From contig NC_061863.1 in the NCBI RefSeq assembly GCF_907164915.1, positions 25,587,710 through 25,651,709 on the forward strand: 64,000 nucleotides of DNA, in the 5' to 3' direction. The notes under the pieces are model-generated. The model did no database searches. It saw nothing but the letters and a program-made list of their open reading frames with translations, and was not told the DNA's origin. The position numbers and the translations under genes were made by a program. Each line of letters opens with the position of its first letter. The first letter of the stretch is position 1. The stretch is from Impatiens glandulifera. Lineage: Eukaryota; Streptophyta; Magnoliopsida; Ericales; Balsaminaceae. Shown piece after piece: positions 24,266 to 40,328 of the stretch.

Positions 24266-25965
24266 AGTGAACCAATCCTTCGGACAGAAAAAAAAAACAG
24301 ATGATTTTATTTTTGTTAACAAATTAATATAGAAATATTAAAATTAAAACCATGTTTGGTATAGGGTTATTAAATATCACTAACATTTGTGATCACAAAA
24401 AACAAAAACAAAATCATGACCTTTTAAATAGAGGGAAACTAAAATAATGTACAAATTCATTGATAAAACTGATTTTTAGCTTTCTGATCAAATCTTTTCT
24501 GGTCTTAAAATTCTGTACAATCAAGACTTCAATCATATATAGTCAAAAGAATTTAATTTTAGAAACTAATCATAATCATATACTAAGATTCAAATCAACT
24601 TTAAATTTAAGAAAGTCCATCAAATAATTAATTATTTCAGAAAAATCAAAATCAAAATAATTTAAATTATGAGTTTTCACTGTTATTAATATTCTGGTGA
24701 TAAAAATCAATGAGTAATTAAATACATTTTACTATTCAATAATATCATAAATAGCAATTCACTTACTTATAGATCACACAAATAAAGTTATTTTTTAAAA
24801 TTAGTATGATTACATTGTATCTCAAATAAAAATACTTGCAATCTAGAAATTGCAATCTAGAAATTGACATCCAACAATTTTAAGTTTAATGTTCTTTATT
24901 GAGAAAATTTATGTTAAAATAATAGTAACAAAATACTTTTTTATTGCAGATTATGATTATACATTCTAGTAATTTAAATTTGCCTCTCACCAATTCTAAA
25001 TAAAACTTGGGACAAAAAAAAACAAGCCAAAATTTCAATTCATGGCAAATCCAAAGCGAGTGACAATGATACCGAGATAAATAAAAAACAACTATAGTTC
25101 AGAGAATGCATACAATTTCCACATCACATCAATGACGCTTCATCTGGATCAATTTGGAGAAGTAGAGAACACAAATACTAACAAGGGATAATAACATGGA
25201 AGGCAATATGCAAATACTATAAATGCAACACAAACATGGAAACTATAAATTTGTTGTGCTAATGACTTCCATTTTCTTAATCTGCTTTCTGATCAGACTG
25301 GAACCATGCATATCGATCGGGTACCTGAATCATAACCATGAGGCTTAACAAAAAATGATCTTTTGAGAGAAAAACACAAATCAAAACAAATACTTATATT
25401 GTGATCATTTGAGAAGAAAACACAAATACTTAGCTAGCATAATTTAAATCAAAACAAAAAATGCTCACCCTCTTTTTTAACTCAATCTTCAACAACAACA
25501 ACTAAAATAAAAATAAAAATAAAAATTGAATAAATTCTCACAAATAAATTATTTGAAAATCATTACCGTACCTTTTTCATGTTTTCAAAGACTCATATAT
25601 CATTTACAGTTTCTGTACCCCATGCATGTTGTTTGTCTGTCCTTGTTAAAAAACACTAATAAAATTTCATCCGAAAACTTTCAAAAATAATAATAATAAT
25701 TAATAAATTCATGCTTTCCAAACCTTAATTATAAGATGCATGTATTGTTTGTCCTCTTGCTAGCCAACCGTTTTCTCACATTCTAATATTATTAACATTT
25801 TTAAAATTCAATTATTTGTATACCTTTTTTTAACACTACTATTTACCGTAAATTAATTAATGCAGCAATCGGTTTTAAAATTACAGGATTTTAATTAAAA
25901 TCTTCATAAACAGTCTAACAATTAATAATAATAAAAATGTCTCCATCCATCATTTATCAATCATC
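24266..25965. other. AT-rich stretch with one exon-like piece
   Basis: Mostly without features. On the minus strand 25277-25324 is an open 48-base piece after an acceptor-like atgattcag. It ends in TAA and encodes VPDRYAWFQSDQKAD, with a terminal-exon look. I do not recognise the protein and see no upstream exons. Confidence 0.3.
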
Positions 25966-26210
25966 ATACGTTGTAGCAACAATTCACGAGTCACTGATCG
26001 GTGGTTGATGAAAGAGAATGAAAAGCTTCTGGCATAAATGAGAGAAATGACGTCTACAGTGGAGGAAATCCGAGAGAGGGATGCGGAAAGGACGGAAAGA
26101 GATGCAAAATTGCGACGGGGGAGACGGAAAAGGATGCGCAAATAGAGCAATATAAACAACAAATTGCATACCTAATTAATGACAAGATTTTCACCCCAGT
26201 TAGTACATTG
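25966..26210 (+). pseudogene. Relic of a second CACTA ORF2, 3' exon
   Basis: It matches the last exon of the En/Spm second ORF (13391-13660): agcaacaattcac followed by cactgatcgg, then a coiled-coil-like part with KENEKLLA and EEIRERDAERTERD. A stop follows KENEKLLA and frames shift further on. It is a fragment of another copy or subfamily, since the internal spacing differs. Confidence 0.75.
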
Positions 26211-27655
26211 TAGTTCTTTTTTAAAATATTTGTAAATATTTTGGTGATTTGAAATTTTAGAAATATAATGATATTTTTGTTTATGAACGGTACTATATTT
26301 CGGTGATTCGTTAGATAAAATTATTGATAAAATATCTAATTTGTTTTAATGATTGTCCAAGTAATTGATAATTGTTTAATGATTTATATGATAATCCTTA
26401 ATATCAACTGAAGCCACATGATTCATCTCAAGATAAGATAATGTGTTTCCTTTTTTCGAGGTACCAAATAATTGAAGAAGAAGATTATATCTATCATTTC
26501 CAATAATATACTATGCCATTTAATTTCACAGATAAAAGATACACATTTTAATATCAAACAGTTTTGAATTTGATGAACAACATTAATTTTGGAAGAAATG
26601 AAAATCTCCAAAATATTATTGAAATGAGTTCAAGATGAAATAGTCTTTCTCAACAATTTATTAAGTTAACTAATAACTATGTATGAATAAATAATGCTCA
26701 CCGCTAATTCTAATTTAACCATTAACTTGGTATAATATATGAAATCAAACATGCATATTGATCCAAACTTGTCTTTATTAAATACTAAACTAAATTTATC
26801 TTAAAATATTATCCTTTAAACTAATTAGGATGTATTTAGTTTAGTTTAAAATTTTTAAATTCAACAATTTCGTTATGTCACAATTTTTCATAATTAATAC
26901 CAGTATCTTATAAATGCAATGAAGTACTCTTGAAGAAAACACTATATAAGAGCTAGCAATACTTTTTGCTAAAGTCAAGTTCGCGACTTCTAACCGAATT
27001 GGGCTCACGAATTGGGCTCACGAATTGGGCTCGTTTGCTGCTTTCTTTAAAATCACATACATAATTCAAATTGTACATCTTAATGTCAAATTGCGATTTG
27101 ATTTTTCCTAACAACCTGAATCTTTCTCTTACAATACACACCTACTGCAAACTAAGGAATCGTCAGTTAAAAACCATGTTGTCATTGAGTTCAATGGTGC
27201 CTCTTTCTTATTGTAAGGGACATAGTTAATCATGATTCCTTTGATTCATGGCAAGAGATAGATAAGGACATAGTTTCTCTAATTGTTGAGAAATTGAAAT
27301 GATAATTTATTATTCTCTAACATCAAAATATCACCGTGCTTATTCTTCTTTTAAAAATTGGTAAAGAGTTAAACGCTACTTGGAGAACTAAAAAAAATGA
27401 GTTAATTTGACTAATTTTAATTTTTGTAAGTGTCTTTAATTAATTTTTTCCATTAGAAACCGGAAATAATGATTAAGCGTTTAGAAACGCAAATAAAGAA
27501 ATTTCGATAATGTATGTTGTTTGATTACACACAAGGAAATGACATTAACGCTATGTGACTCATGCCCGTAAAATAAAGGACGGTATCAATTATAAACCAT
27601 CTGTCATTTCAGAAAATATGATTTTAAAATTTTTTTTTATTTGTTTTTTCTAACC
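26211..27655. other. AT-rich intergenic DNA
   Basis: The short phrase aattgggctcacg repeats near 26996-27024. No gene or element end is recognised. Confidence 0.5.
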
Positions 27656-27663
27656 CTTATTTT

Positions 27664-28721
27664 CAAGGTTTTAAAATACGCGGTCCGACTGCGAAACGAT
27701 TTGGTGAGCGGTCCGAGTTTTGCCTTAAAAAACGGTCACCTTTCAAACAGGTCAAAATCCGGTCCGACCGGCCGGCTTAACCTGAAAAACAAACCGGTTT
27801 TTTCCGGTTGGAAAAGTAAATTATATAAATTTTATATAATTATTATTATAATATTATTATAATAATATTTAATTATTTTTTTTATCAGTACTATAGTACC
27901 TATTAATGGCTTGTGAGCCTGTGAGCCTATATTTATTATTACTTTTTTATTTTGTTTTTGCTTTTACTTTAGACTTTAACTTATCACAGTAAACAAAAAC
28001 AGAGAGAAAGAAAGAAGAAATATGTTGAAGACGACAAAGGAGAAAGGTTGAAGACGAAGGAGAAAGGTTGAAGACGAAGGAGAAAGACGATTGTTCTTCT
28101 CACGACTATCTACTTTAGATCTCCGGCTGTTCTTCAAATCTATATTTGTTTGTCAAATTTTCGGCTGTTCTTCAGATCTTCAGTAAGTATGAATTCTTGT
28201 AGTATTTCCGATAATATGTTGGTTTATCATTGACGAGCAGCAAACAATGAATATGCAATTAAGATTCATTGTTTAATTAGGGTTTAGAAGAGATTGCTTC
28301 AATTTAGATGTGGGTAAACTGGTTTTAATTTAGGTATTGTTGACTGATTGTTGGATGTGGGTAAACTGATTTTTAATTTAGGTATTGTTGACTGATTGTT
28401 GGATGTGGGTAAACTGGTTTTTAATTTAGGTATTGTTGAGTGATTGTTGGATGTGGGTAAACTGGTTTTTAATTTAGGTATTATATAAACGATTTTTTAA
28501 TTTAGGTATTTGATATAATATAAATTTAATTGATAATTATTAAGTTCAATTAGTATTTATTTGATTATTTTTATATGTCTAACTAATATATATATATAAT
28601 TTATGTATTAATATATTTAAATTTATTTTTAAAAAAAAGAAAAAAAAATTCGGTTGAACCGGTCGGACCGAAATACAGCACAAAAAGCGGGTTGATGACC
28701 GAAACGATTTTCAAAACCTTG
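27664..28721. mobile_element. hAT-like non-autonomous element with an internal minisatellite
   Basis: It begins caaggttttaaaatacg and ends cgattttcaaaaccttg, an imperfect inverted repeat of about 14 bases. It is flanked by cttatttt at 27656-27663 and tttatttt at 28722-28729 (7 of 8 matching), as expected for hAT. Subterminal cggtccg motifs occur at both ends. The middle (28010-28200) looks like a captured transcribed segment but has no long ORF. Confidence 0.82.
28307..28497 (+). repeat. Four-copy 47-48 base minisatellite
   Basis: Units begin gatgtgggtaaact at 28307, 28354, 28402 and 28450 and differ by only a few bases. They lie inside the hAT-like element. Confidence 0.92.
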
Positions 28722-29301
28722 TTTATTTTTACTTCTAACTGCAGAAAAAATAATAATTATATGGTACATCTAATTTCTTAATAATTGTTGAACTAATCAT
28801 AACATACAAGCATAGATTAATTAAATATATTAAAATTTATATAGATTAATTAAATATATTAAATTAAATAATTAGATAATAAAAAATAAAAAATAACGTT
28901 ATTATAAATCCCAATCATTTATTGAGATTATATGTTTTCAGAATTAATTTATAAATTTTAAATAAAATAAAATTAAATATTATTTATGAATAAATATTTT
29001 AAATAAATTAATATTATTTAAATTTAATTTTAAATTGATTTTAGTTTATAATTAACATATATTTTTAAATACATGAAATATCTGAAATTTGTTAATTTAT
29101 TTGATGAATTTAATTTTAAATTTTGTTTAACTGAAAAACTTAAACGAAATATATGGTATAAAAGGTGGGTTCTAGACTGATTAATCACATAAATGAAAAA
29201 TATCTATTAAGTAAGAAAAAAAATAATTTTAACAAATTGTCTTTACAAATTAAGTTTTCAATCTAATAGTACTTATTGTTCATAATTTTATTTAAAAAAT
29301 A

Positions 29302-29580
29302 TAATACTGAAACATTACCTAACTCATTCATTAGGTTTATATATTATTTGGATGGTTTAATAATCAAATTAAGTAAAAATAAATATTTATTAAAAATAAA
29401 AAAAATGAATAAATTAAATATAATAATACAAAAATAAATATAATACTAAAACATTACCTAGCTCATTCATTAGGTTTATATATTATTTGGATGGTTTAAT
29501 AATCAAATTAAGTAAAAATAAATATTTATTAAAAATAAAAAAAAATGAATAAATTAAATATAATAATACAAAAATAAATA
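29302..29580 (+). repeat. Tandem duplication of a 139-base unit
   Basis: Copies start taatact at 29302 and 29441 and are nearly identical, indicating a recent event. Confidence 0.9.
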
Positions 29581-29924
29581 TATATAAATATTTTTAAAAT
29601 AGATAATTGAACAAATATTAAAAAATATTTAAAATTAATATATATATATATATATATAAATAATTAAATAATTAAATAATTAAATAAATAAAATTATATT
29701 ATAATTATATTGTCGCCTCTTTCAATCTTGCATCAATTCTACAATTATTTTTTTAATATATCATTTTACTTTTTTATAATTATAAATAAGTTTTAAATAT
29801 ATTTTTATGTCATTTTAAAACTTAAATTATTTGGTTAAATATATTTTAAAATTTCATTTTATTTAATTTGTATTTAAGTTTTTTTTCTAATTTAAAAAAA
29901 AATGTCAGTCTTTTCATTTAATAA

Positions 29925-30790
<866 letters not shown>

Positions 30791-31274
30791 AAAAAAATTA
30801 TAGATATTACCAAAGAAAACAAAAATAATAATTTAACAAACATTAACACCATAAAAAAGAAAAAAAAAAACATAAAAACCATACTATATATTATAGAAAA
30901 ACAAACACATCTAAAATGTTGACCAACTTTATTGTTAAAAAAATATAAACTTAAAATAAACATTAAATTAGAAATAACCATCAAAATGCTTGAATCTTGT
31001 TGTGAAAAAATCTAAACACGATGATTTTTGAGTTGCATCATTTTTTAAACCCTAGCCATCTAGTGTTCCTCACCGATGAAGGTACACAATTTTCTCTTTA
31101 GTGGACCAGATAAATAGTTTAACGAACGTAAGGTAAAATTTCTTCCCATTCCTTTAGAGAGGAAGCAAATTCCTATATCATCTCCCTTCCAGATGGATAT
31201 GGATTTCTGCACATATCTACTAAATATATATGAACTCCTTAGAATTAAAAAAAAATGACCTCCACAAGCTTCAT

Positions 31275-32172
31275 AGGATCATTGCGGATAGCAACATGAG
31301 CTTGGTTAACCAATATGACCTCAAAATACTTGCAGGTATAATCCTGGATTAATAAACAAATTTAGTATTTCATATAGCATTCCAATTCCAATTCAATCTA
31401 ATCAATCAAGAAGTTGAAACAACAAACGACTACACAACCCTAATTGACCTAGTAAGAGTTCAGGACGTTGAAGAATTGATCGCTTGCTAGGTTGAAATTC
31501 CAGCTAGGTAATACCTTGGTTTATGGGTTTACCGTAAATGATACCCTTTGACACTAACATCTTTCTTCCACCACGTCTAACACACACAATGTACACCACA
31601 TATCCCTGCATACAACTTATTTCATCCATATATAAAAAGGATTTCCAAAACAACATATCATATAATTTTTCATCAAACATAACCTAATATAAGTATCAAA
31701 CAATATATCTTTGCATACAACCAATTTCATCCTTAGGATTTCCAAAACAACAGATCATATAACTTTTCATCAAACATAACATAATATAAGTATCAAACAT
31801 CAGAGTATACATTTCATATGCATCTCCAAATACATGTTGAAAAAATCAAATATTTATGACATTGTAAGAATTTATCACACACAACAACATTTCCCTGCTC
31901 AATCAATCAATAAATACTATTTTGAATGATAGAGAATGACAGAAACAGGGAGTAGATGCAGATAATAGGGAAAGGATACGCAGATTCTTCAATGAAAATA
32001 CAATCTCTGAAACAACTACAATATGTTAAGACAGTAGATCGACATGTAAGAGGTTGATTCAATTATCTGTTTAACAACCTTGTATCCAAGGCGACGAACT
32101 TTGTTTGATTGTGTTTTAACACAGACGATTGAAGGAAGTTGGTGATACTCCCAACACCTGACCCTCAACATA
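31275..32172 (-). pseudogene. RPL15: Ribosomal protein eL15 pseudogene, three exons
   Basis: Three minus-strand pieces match eL15 (60S subunit protein L15) in order. Exon-like piece 1, 32067-32172, holds RVRCWEYHQLPSIVCV and VRRLGYK. Piece 2, 31443-31605, holds GYVVY then [20 protein letters not shown] and VLNSY. Piece 3, 31275-31343, holds CKYFEVILV and AIRNDP. Intron remains lie between them: a tgcag acceptor precedes piece 2 and atccag precedes piece 3; the donor after piece 1 reads AT instead of GT. Stops, a small deletion in piece 2 and loss of both protein ends show it is dead. Retained introns mean it came from a DNA duplication, not an mRNA copy. Confidence 0.88.
31609..31809 (+). repeat. 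Tandem duplication of a ~100-base unit in the eL15 relic intron
   Basis: Units starting catacaac at 31609 and 31713 share ggatttccaaaacaaca and catcaaacataac. The duplication lies within the first relic intron. Confidence 0.85.
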
Positions 32173-32216
32173 CAATTATAAATGCATGAGATTAAGCTTA
32201 CACCATGGAGATATAA

Positions 32217-32535
32217 TCATAACAATCTTATAGACGGGCTGAATCTGATCTCCGGAGATACTGGTGGGCTGGTCTTTGAGATTGATGATGGAGGCGCGGT
32301 CTTTTGCGTCGGCATCGGGATGGTTGCGATGTAGTTGCTTCCAACGTTCTTTTGCCTTGGGGACTCAGACGAGGGGAAAGAGATTAACGGAAAATACTCC
32401 ATTGGATTAGCTTCGATCCCATCTCTTTTCCACACATCTCTTGCCTTGAAGAGATCCGCGAGAGTTGATACGAACCCGGTCAACGTGGAGAGCTATAGAG
32501 AGCACGTTAATGCCACCCTTAAACAATTTTACTAA
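32217..32535 (-). other. Unrecognised coding-like fragment beside eL15
   Basis: The segment is markedly richer in G and C than its surroundings. It has a minus-strand open frame of 88 codons (32483-32217; MTGFVSTLADLFKARDVWKR, then a proline/serine-rich tail) and a plus-strand frame of 66 codons. It sits about 45 bases upstream of the eL15 exon-1 relic on the same strand but does not match eL15. It could be a second captured gene fragment. The family is not recognised. Confidence 0.35.
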
Positions 32536-32836
32536 GCGATATTATATATATATATATAGATAAGATACTTAAATAAATTAGTTATATATGCATGTGTTTA
32601 AGATAACTTGTATTTATTTTAATTTTTTAGGAGAATTATTTTGTTCATTTATAAAAAGCATTATCAATAAAGGAATTTATAAAATGATTTATTTATAAAA
32701 GAATTTATTTATTAGTATTTTAAAATTTGATAAAAATAATTAAAATATCAATATATTTTATTTCAATTTGATAGGTAGAGGGATAATTCAATTTATTTTA
32801 TAAGATTTATTTCAAATAAAACCCAAATTGAATGGG

Positions 32837-32994
32837 TAGGGTTGTAAATGAATCAAATACTTTTGATTTAATTTTGATATTCGTATTCGTAATTTTGTGA
32901 TTCGAATTCGAATAAAAATATTCGATTCGATTCGACTAATAAACGAATACGAATACAAAATCAAGATATTCGATTCGGTATTCGCTAATATTCG

Positions 32995-33043
<49 letters not shown>

Positions 33044-33302
33044 TTATTAATTTTAATTTTATAAATATTATTTATTCTAAAACCTTAGTATATATAAATT
33101 TCTTCGGTTGAAAACATAAAACCCACATTAAAAAAAATCGAATCGAATACTCGAATCGGATCGAATAATACGAATATCAATTTCAAATCGAATACGAATC
33201 ACATTAATTATACAAAAAAAAAATTTGAATACGAATATTCGAATAATTTCACGAATACGAATCGAATACAGTAATATTCGCTTCGATTCGTTTACAACCC
33301 TA
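32837..33302. mobile_element. hAT-like MITE without visible target duplication
   Basis: It begins tagggttgtaaatgaatc and ends gattcgtttacaaccctagc; the TAGGG start suits hAT. The interior alternates cgaatacgaat motifs and includes a (TA)n run at about 33000-33040. The flanking octamers tgaatggg and gccggaaa do not match, so the duplication is lost or the ends are misplaced. Confidence 0.75.
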
Positions 33303-33577
33303 GCCGGAAAGAAACCGAATTATTTATAATTTTATTAAGTTCGGACTTTACTCTTTACGCATACCCATTTTCTTTTAAAAGGATTAACATAAAATAGACC
33401 CTAATAAATCGAACTAGGACTAAAGAAAAGCCTAAAACCCAAATCAATGTGTTATTTTATTACATATATTTTACACTCTAGGACTCTTGGTCTGTTTAGA
33501 ATAGAGGAATATGATTTTTTTCATCAACTTTATATTATTTTGTTGTATCTATGTTTATTAATATATAATGATACAAA

Positions 33578-33630
<53 letters not shown>

Positions 33631-34610
33631 TTTAATATTATATAATGATACAAAAAAATCAAAATAAAAGATATTTTTGTTAATGAATTATTAATTTAAA
33701 AATATATATAAAGTGTTTATTTGATCTATATACTCTCTTCTCGTCCATCCATGTCATCCTTAATTCAAAATTCAATACAACAAAACCATTGTAACAAAAT
33801 TCAAATAAAATAAATATTTTTAACCTTCAAAGTAATATAAATAATTTCATGTACCTCAAGTCCCAAAATCAATTAATAGATCTTCTGTAATCTCTCTATT
33901 CTCAAATAACACAATATATCAAGGGATGGAGTTGTTATAGAATGCTAACTAGAGATAAAAACAATTAAAGTTTTGTTTCTTTGATATCAAAATGATTCAT
34001 TTTTGTGAAAAACAATATGCCTTATATATAAATAGGTTCGGTTCAACAAATTCAAGTCCTACCGATTTATTAAAAAATTTGAATTCGATTCTTCTATGAT
34101 TTTGTAGAGGTTTCTTAAGTCGGTATAAATGATTTTTTGGATAAATAACCTGATTTTAATTAGATAATGTTGGTTTGAGCAGCTGAGATCTGTAAAACAA
34201 ATAACCCAACACCGAACTGAGCTAAGGGTTATGGTAGTTAGTTAAGGACACTATTTTCCAAACACCATTTAGACTATTTTCCAAATTAAGGTTGCTAGTT
34301 AGGACACTATTTTCCAAATAACACAAACTCATTTGGCAACATAGTTCAAAGTTGGTTGTTGTACGTGTTGATACCTATTGGAGTTTCAGAAATTCTAGAT
34401 CTCAGATCATAAACAATCAAGATTTCTTACGTTTGGTTGCTTCTTCCTTTGGGCAATTTGAAACTTTCAATACTATGTATTGTTTGATAATGAGAAATTA
34501 TGTTATATTCAATGCTTATTTTTTTATTGCAAAATCTATAAAGGAATCTCAATCATTTCTTTAATTACAATTCTTAAATACATCTAAGAAAATAACACAT
34601 TAATTTATAT

Positions 34611-34703
<93 letters not shown>

Positions 34704-34889
34704 AAACAAAACGTGTCTTTCTGTTGCGTCGACATGACACGACTTGTCACAAGTGCATAATGGTAAATGATGGTGGTAAAAAAGTATTTGAAAACGTTTG
34801 AGTAAAAATCACACTCTCGTTTTGATTAACACAAATTTATTCATTTATTAGGTTAAGCAAACTCATACATAAAATCTACTCACATTAAT
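33303..34889. other. AT-rich intergenic DNA with (TA)n arrays
   Basis: Arrays lie at about 33580-33625 and 34611-34698 (about 88 bases). The phrase ggacactattttccaaa repeats at about 34245-34320. No gene is recognised. Confidence 0.6.
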
Positions 34890-35660
34890 GATATGAAATG
34901 GCAGTTTCTGAAGAGATCGAGTCAACCGTCTCCTCTTCCCCCACATATAAGAGGCATTTTGTATCCGGAATGCTCAAATATACTTTTGAAGACGATCATG
35001 TGTTGTCAACCTTCCCCGAAAAGCAAGTTAAAGAATGAATTGGTTTGGTGGAATGATTTTGGGGACCAAGCATTATGATACAGTCAATAAGTTGTCCTCT
35101 AGGGCGAGCAATATCCCAAGCCAATCCCAAATTGAATTTTCCGTCACTTTTCACTTTCCAAATCTAGCTAAGAATCCCTACTATCGTGAAGTTGAAGAAT
35201 ATTAACATGATCAAGGATTCTGATACTCTTTGGAATTCGCTTTTGAAGTGTGTTACATTTCTCGTTTTTCACATCATAGACCGTAGTAGCTTTACCCGCT
35301 TGAACTTCATATTTGAGAAGATTGGTTGGACTATGGGTTGTACCAAAAGAGGGTATCTTTGCCATCACCAAAATAAGTATGTATAGTTTGCTTGCGCTTT
35401 GTTTGAACTTGAGGAACTTTTTGAGGGATCAAGCCATGCCATTCTTGATTGTGCAAATTCAAATACTAGTTTCGTGATTCATAAATTTTGAATTTAGTCA
35501 TCTAATCCACAATAAATCTTGTTTTTTGAAGGGCCTAAAATTGTCTATAGAAGATAATCTTGTTCCATTGTACACATTTATCGATGTCAATACCCCTTCT
35601 CTCTTTTGGACTACAAACATTTGTCCAATCAAGATGAATCCAGAATTTGCATTGGGAGGA
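34890..35660 (-). pseudogene. LINE (non-LTR retrotransposon) 3' tail
   Basis: Minus-strand frames spell the end of a plant LINE reverse-transcriptase ORF. Near 35630 is WTNVCSPKERRGIDI, near 35375 FGDGKDTLFWYNP, near 35160 WKVKSDGKFNLGLAWDI, and near 35020 KIIPPNQFIL with LAFRGRLTTHDRLQKY, the reverse-transcriptase zinc-binding region. These occur in the standard order but in shifting frames with stops. The catalytic part upstream is absent, consistent with a truncated and decayed copy. The order and spacing make the family call fairly safe. Confidence 0.75.
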
Positions 35661-35761
35661 GCTTAAATTTTGTGTAATAAATTATATATAAAAAATGTCA
35701 TATAATAATATTTAAATAAGTTTAGCTATACTAACTTTTAAAACATAAAATTAATCTATAC

Positions 35762-35796
<35 letters not shown>

Positions 35797-36972
35797 TTAG
35801 CTAAATCTCGTTTAATATAGACGGTCAAAAAGTTGACAAAAAATCATATTCTATTTTATTTCGAAGTTTTGTCTTCACCTTTTCATTGCTTGAAAATGTT
35901 TGTTCCGTAGTAACGGTAAAAAAATGCAACGTTAAAACTAAGTAAATATTTTATTATAAAAAAATAGAAAAAAAATTAAGTAATGCTAGCATGATAAATT
36001 CTTAAGATTCTAATATTTAATCAAAACATAATTAAATCAAATAAGTTATAAATATCATAATTTAGTAACCAATATATAACTAAGAAAATGTAAATAAAAA
36101 ATATTTAAAAAGATGCAATTCTAACATTTTGAGAATTAGAAAAATAAACATGAGAATTTAAAATGAAAATAACTAAATAATTATTAAAATATAAATTAGT
36201 GAAATAAAATTTAAAATATTCTTCTAGAAAGACTTGTAGATAAATTGAGAAAGAATCAATCATAATATTTTAATATTGTAGAATTAGGCTACATCTTTTA
36301 AATATATAAAGAAAAATTAAGACTCCTTCGGTACACGATCCCTCCTCCCAATTGACTTTCTAACTCTTTGTCCATTGCGGTCGAAGTCTCTCATAAGATT
36401 ATCAAGTTCCTTCATTCCCTTCCTCGAAGGAAAATTAAATTAACCCAATAACCAATTAAATCCATGATAATTCTTTTGACAACTCATCTGTCCCGCTTAA
36501 GATAATTGTTTTGTGGCCCATCTCATGAACGAGTTTTTGACTTTCTGAATGAGTGGCATGCAATACAAAAATGTAATTATTTGGACGAAGGAGGAATACT
36601 AAGTTAACAAACCGAGATGGTGCGCTCCTTAATGCCGAGAATATTGTAGATTCTCACTTTTATTTCCTCCTTGACACCACCATAGAACACCAAAAGACTT
36701 TAACACTAGAAAAAGGAAAGTTAATAATTCAATAATAGTACTAAAAGAATCCACATTAGTATGAGTCGCAATGAGAATAATCATACAATAAAAACGTAAC
36801 CATTTGTTACTAACCAAAAATAAAAACAAACATACCATCAACATATGCTATGCCACACCTAATATGCTGACAACTCCCAATATATGAAAATGGTTCAATG
36901 TTAAATTATGAAACTCGAAGTGGCCACTGTCTAAAATAAAATAATTCAGCTTTTTTTAAGAAAAAAACCAAT
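35661..36972. other. AT-rich stretch, one unplaced coding-like patch
   Basis: A (TA)n run lies at 35766-35795. The minus strand at about 36330-36430 contains KGMKELDNLMRDFDRNGQRV, which looks protein-like, but I cannot identify it and it has no clear borders. Confidence 0.35.
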
Positions 36973-37410
36973 AGCCCGGATATATGTTAGGCCTTTTGGA
37001 CATTATGTTAGGCATTTGTCCCATCAAATAGCCTATCATGTACTTTCAAGTTCTTAATTCAAATTTTGTTTGGTGGGTACACTATTTGAGCCATAACATA
37101 AACTAAAAAAAATGTCCACTTATTAGGTTTTCTCTATGTATAGGCTAACACATTGAATGGTTATTTTTGTTCACCGACACTCTTCGTAAGCGAAATAAAA
37201 TCAGTATTTTAGTTATCCTCCATTTCTGGTTCTAAGAGATGTAGAATCGCTCAAGCTATTATATGATCTACAAAAATGAGAATTTGGATGGAGAACATCT
37301 TCTTCTTTATCAGACTGGTGTGTTGAACATTCATCCTAGAGAAAATATTAACTACTGTCACATTAATAAGATTTGTATAAGAAGAGAAACATCAAAACCA
37401 TAACACAGAC
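36973..37410 (+). repeat. Dispersed repeat, copy 2 (CACTA 5' region relic)
   Basis: It matches 8449-8965 in the same orientation, including ccttttggacattatgttagg and gaacatcttcttctttatcag, with a deletion near 37135. No transposase coding follows, so it is a detached fragment. Confidence 0.82.
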
Positions 37411-40072
<2,662 letters not shown>

Positions 40073-40328
40073 CCAAACTGAATTCATAGAAGAATATCAA
40101 TGTGTTGTCCAAAGTTCCAACAAATAGGAACTTTTCATTGGGAGAGAAATTGACAAAACTGTCTAGATGATTCTCTTCATCAATAAGAGTCTTCATACAA
40201 TGTCGAGTTGAAGCATTCCAAATCCGACACAACCCATTGTAACTGCTTGATATAATCAACGTTCCATCCCCTGTCAGAATGGGCTGGAAGAACCTTCAAA
40301 CACTTGTCCGGCTTCACATCCAATTTAG
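40073..40328 (-). pseudogene. WDR5: WDR5-like WD40 protein, fragment
   Basis: Two adjacent minus-strand frames match neighbouring blades of the plant WDR5-type WD40 protein, the scaffold of COMPASS histone H3K4 methyltransferases. The first, 40328-40273, holds [16 protein letters not shown]. The second, 40260-40073, holds [34 protein letters not shown] and GTLDNTL. A short deletion with a frameshift separates them, where about eight residues are missing. The matches then stop on both sides, so only about 80 of more than 300 residues remain. It is a non-functional gene fragment, possibly carried here by a transposon. Confidence 0.85.
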
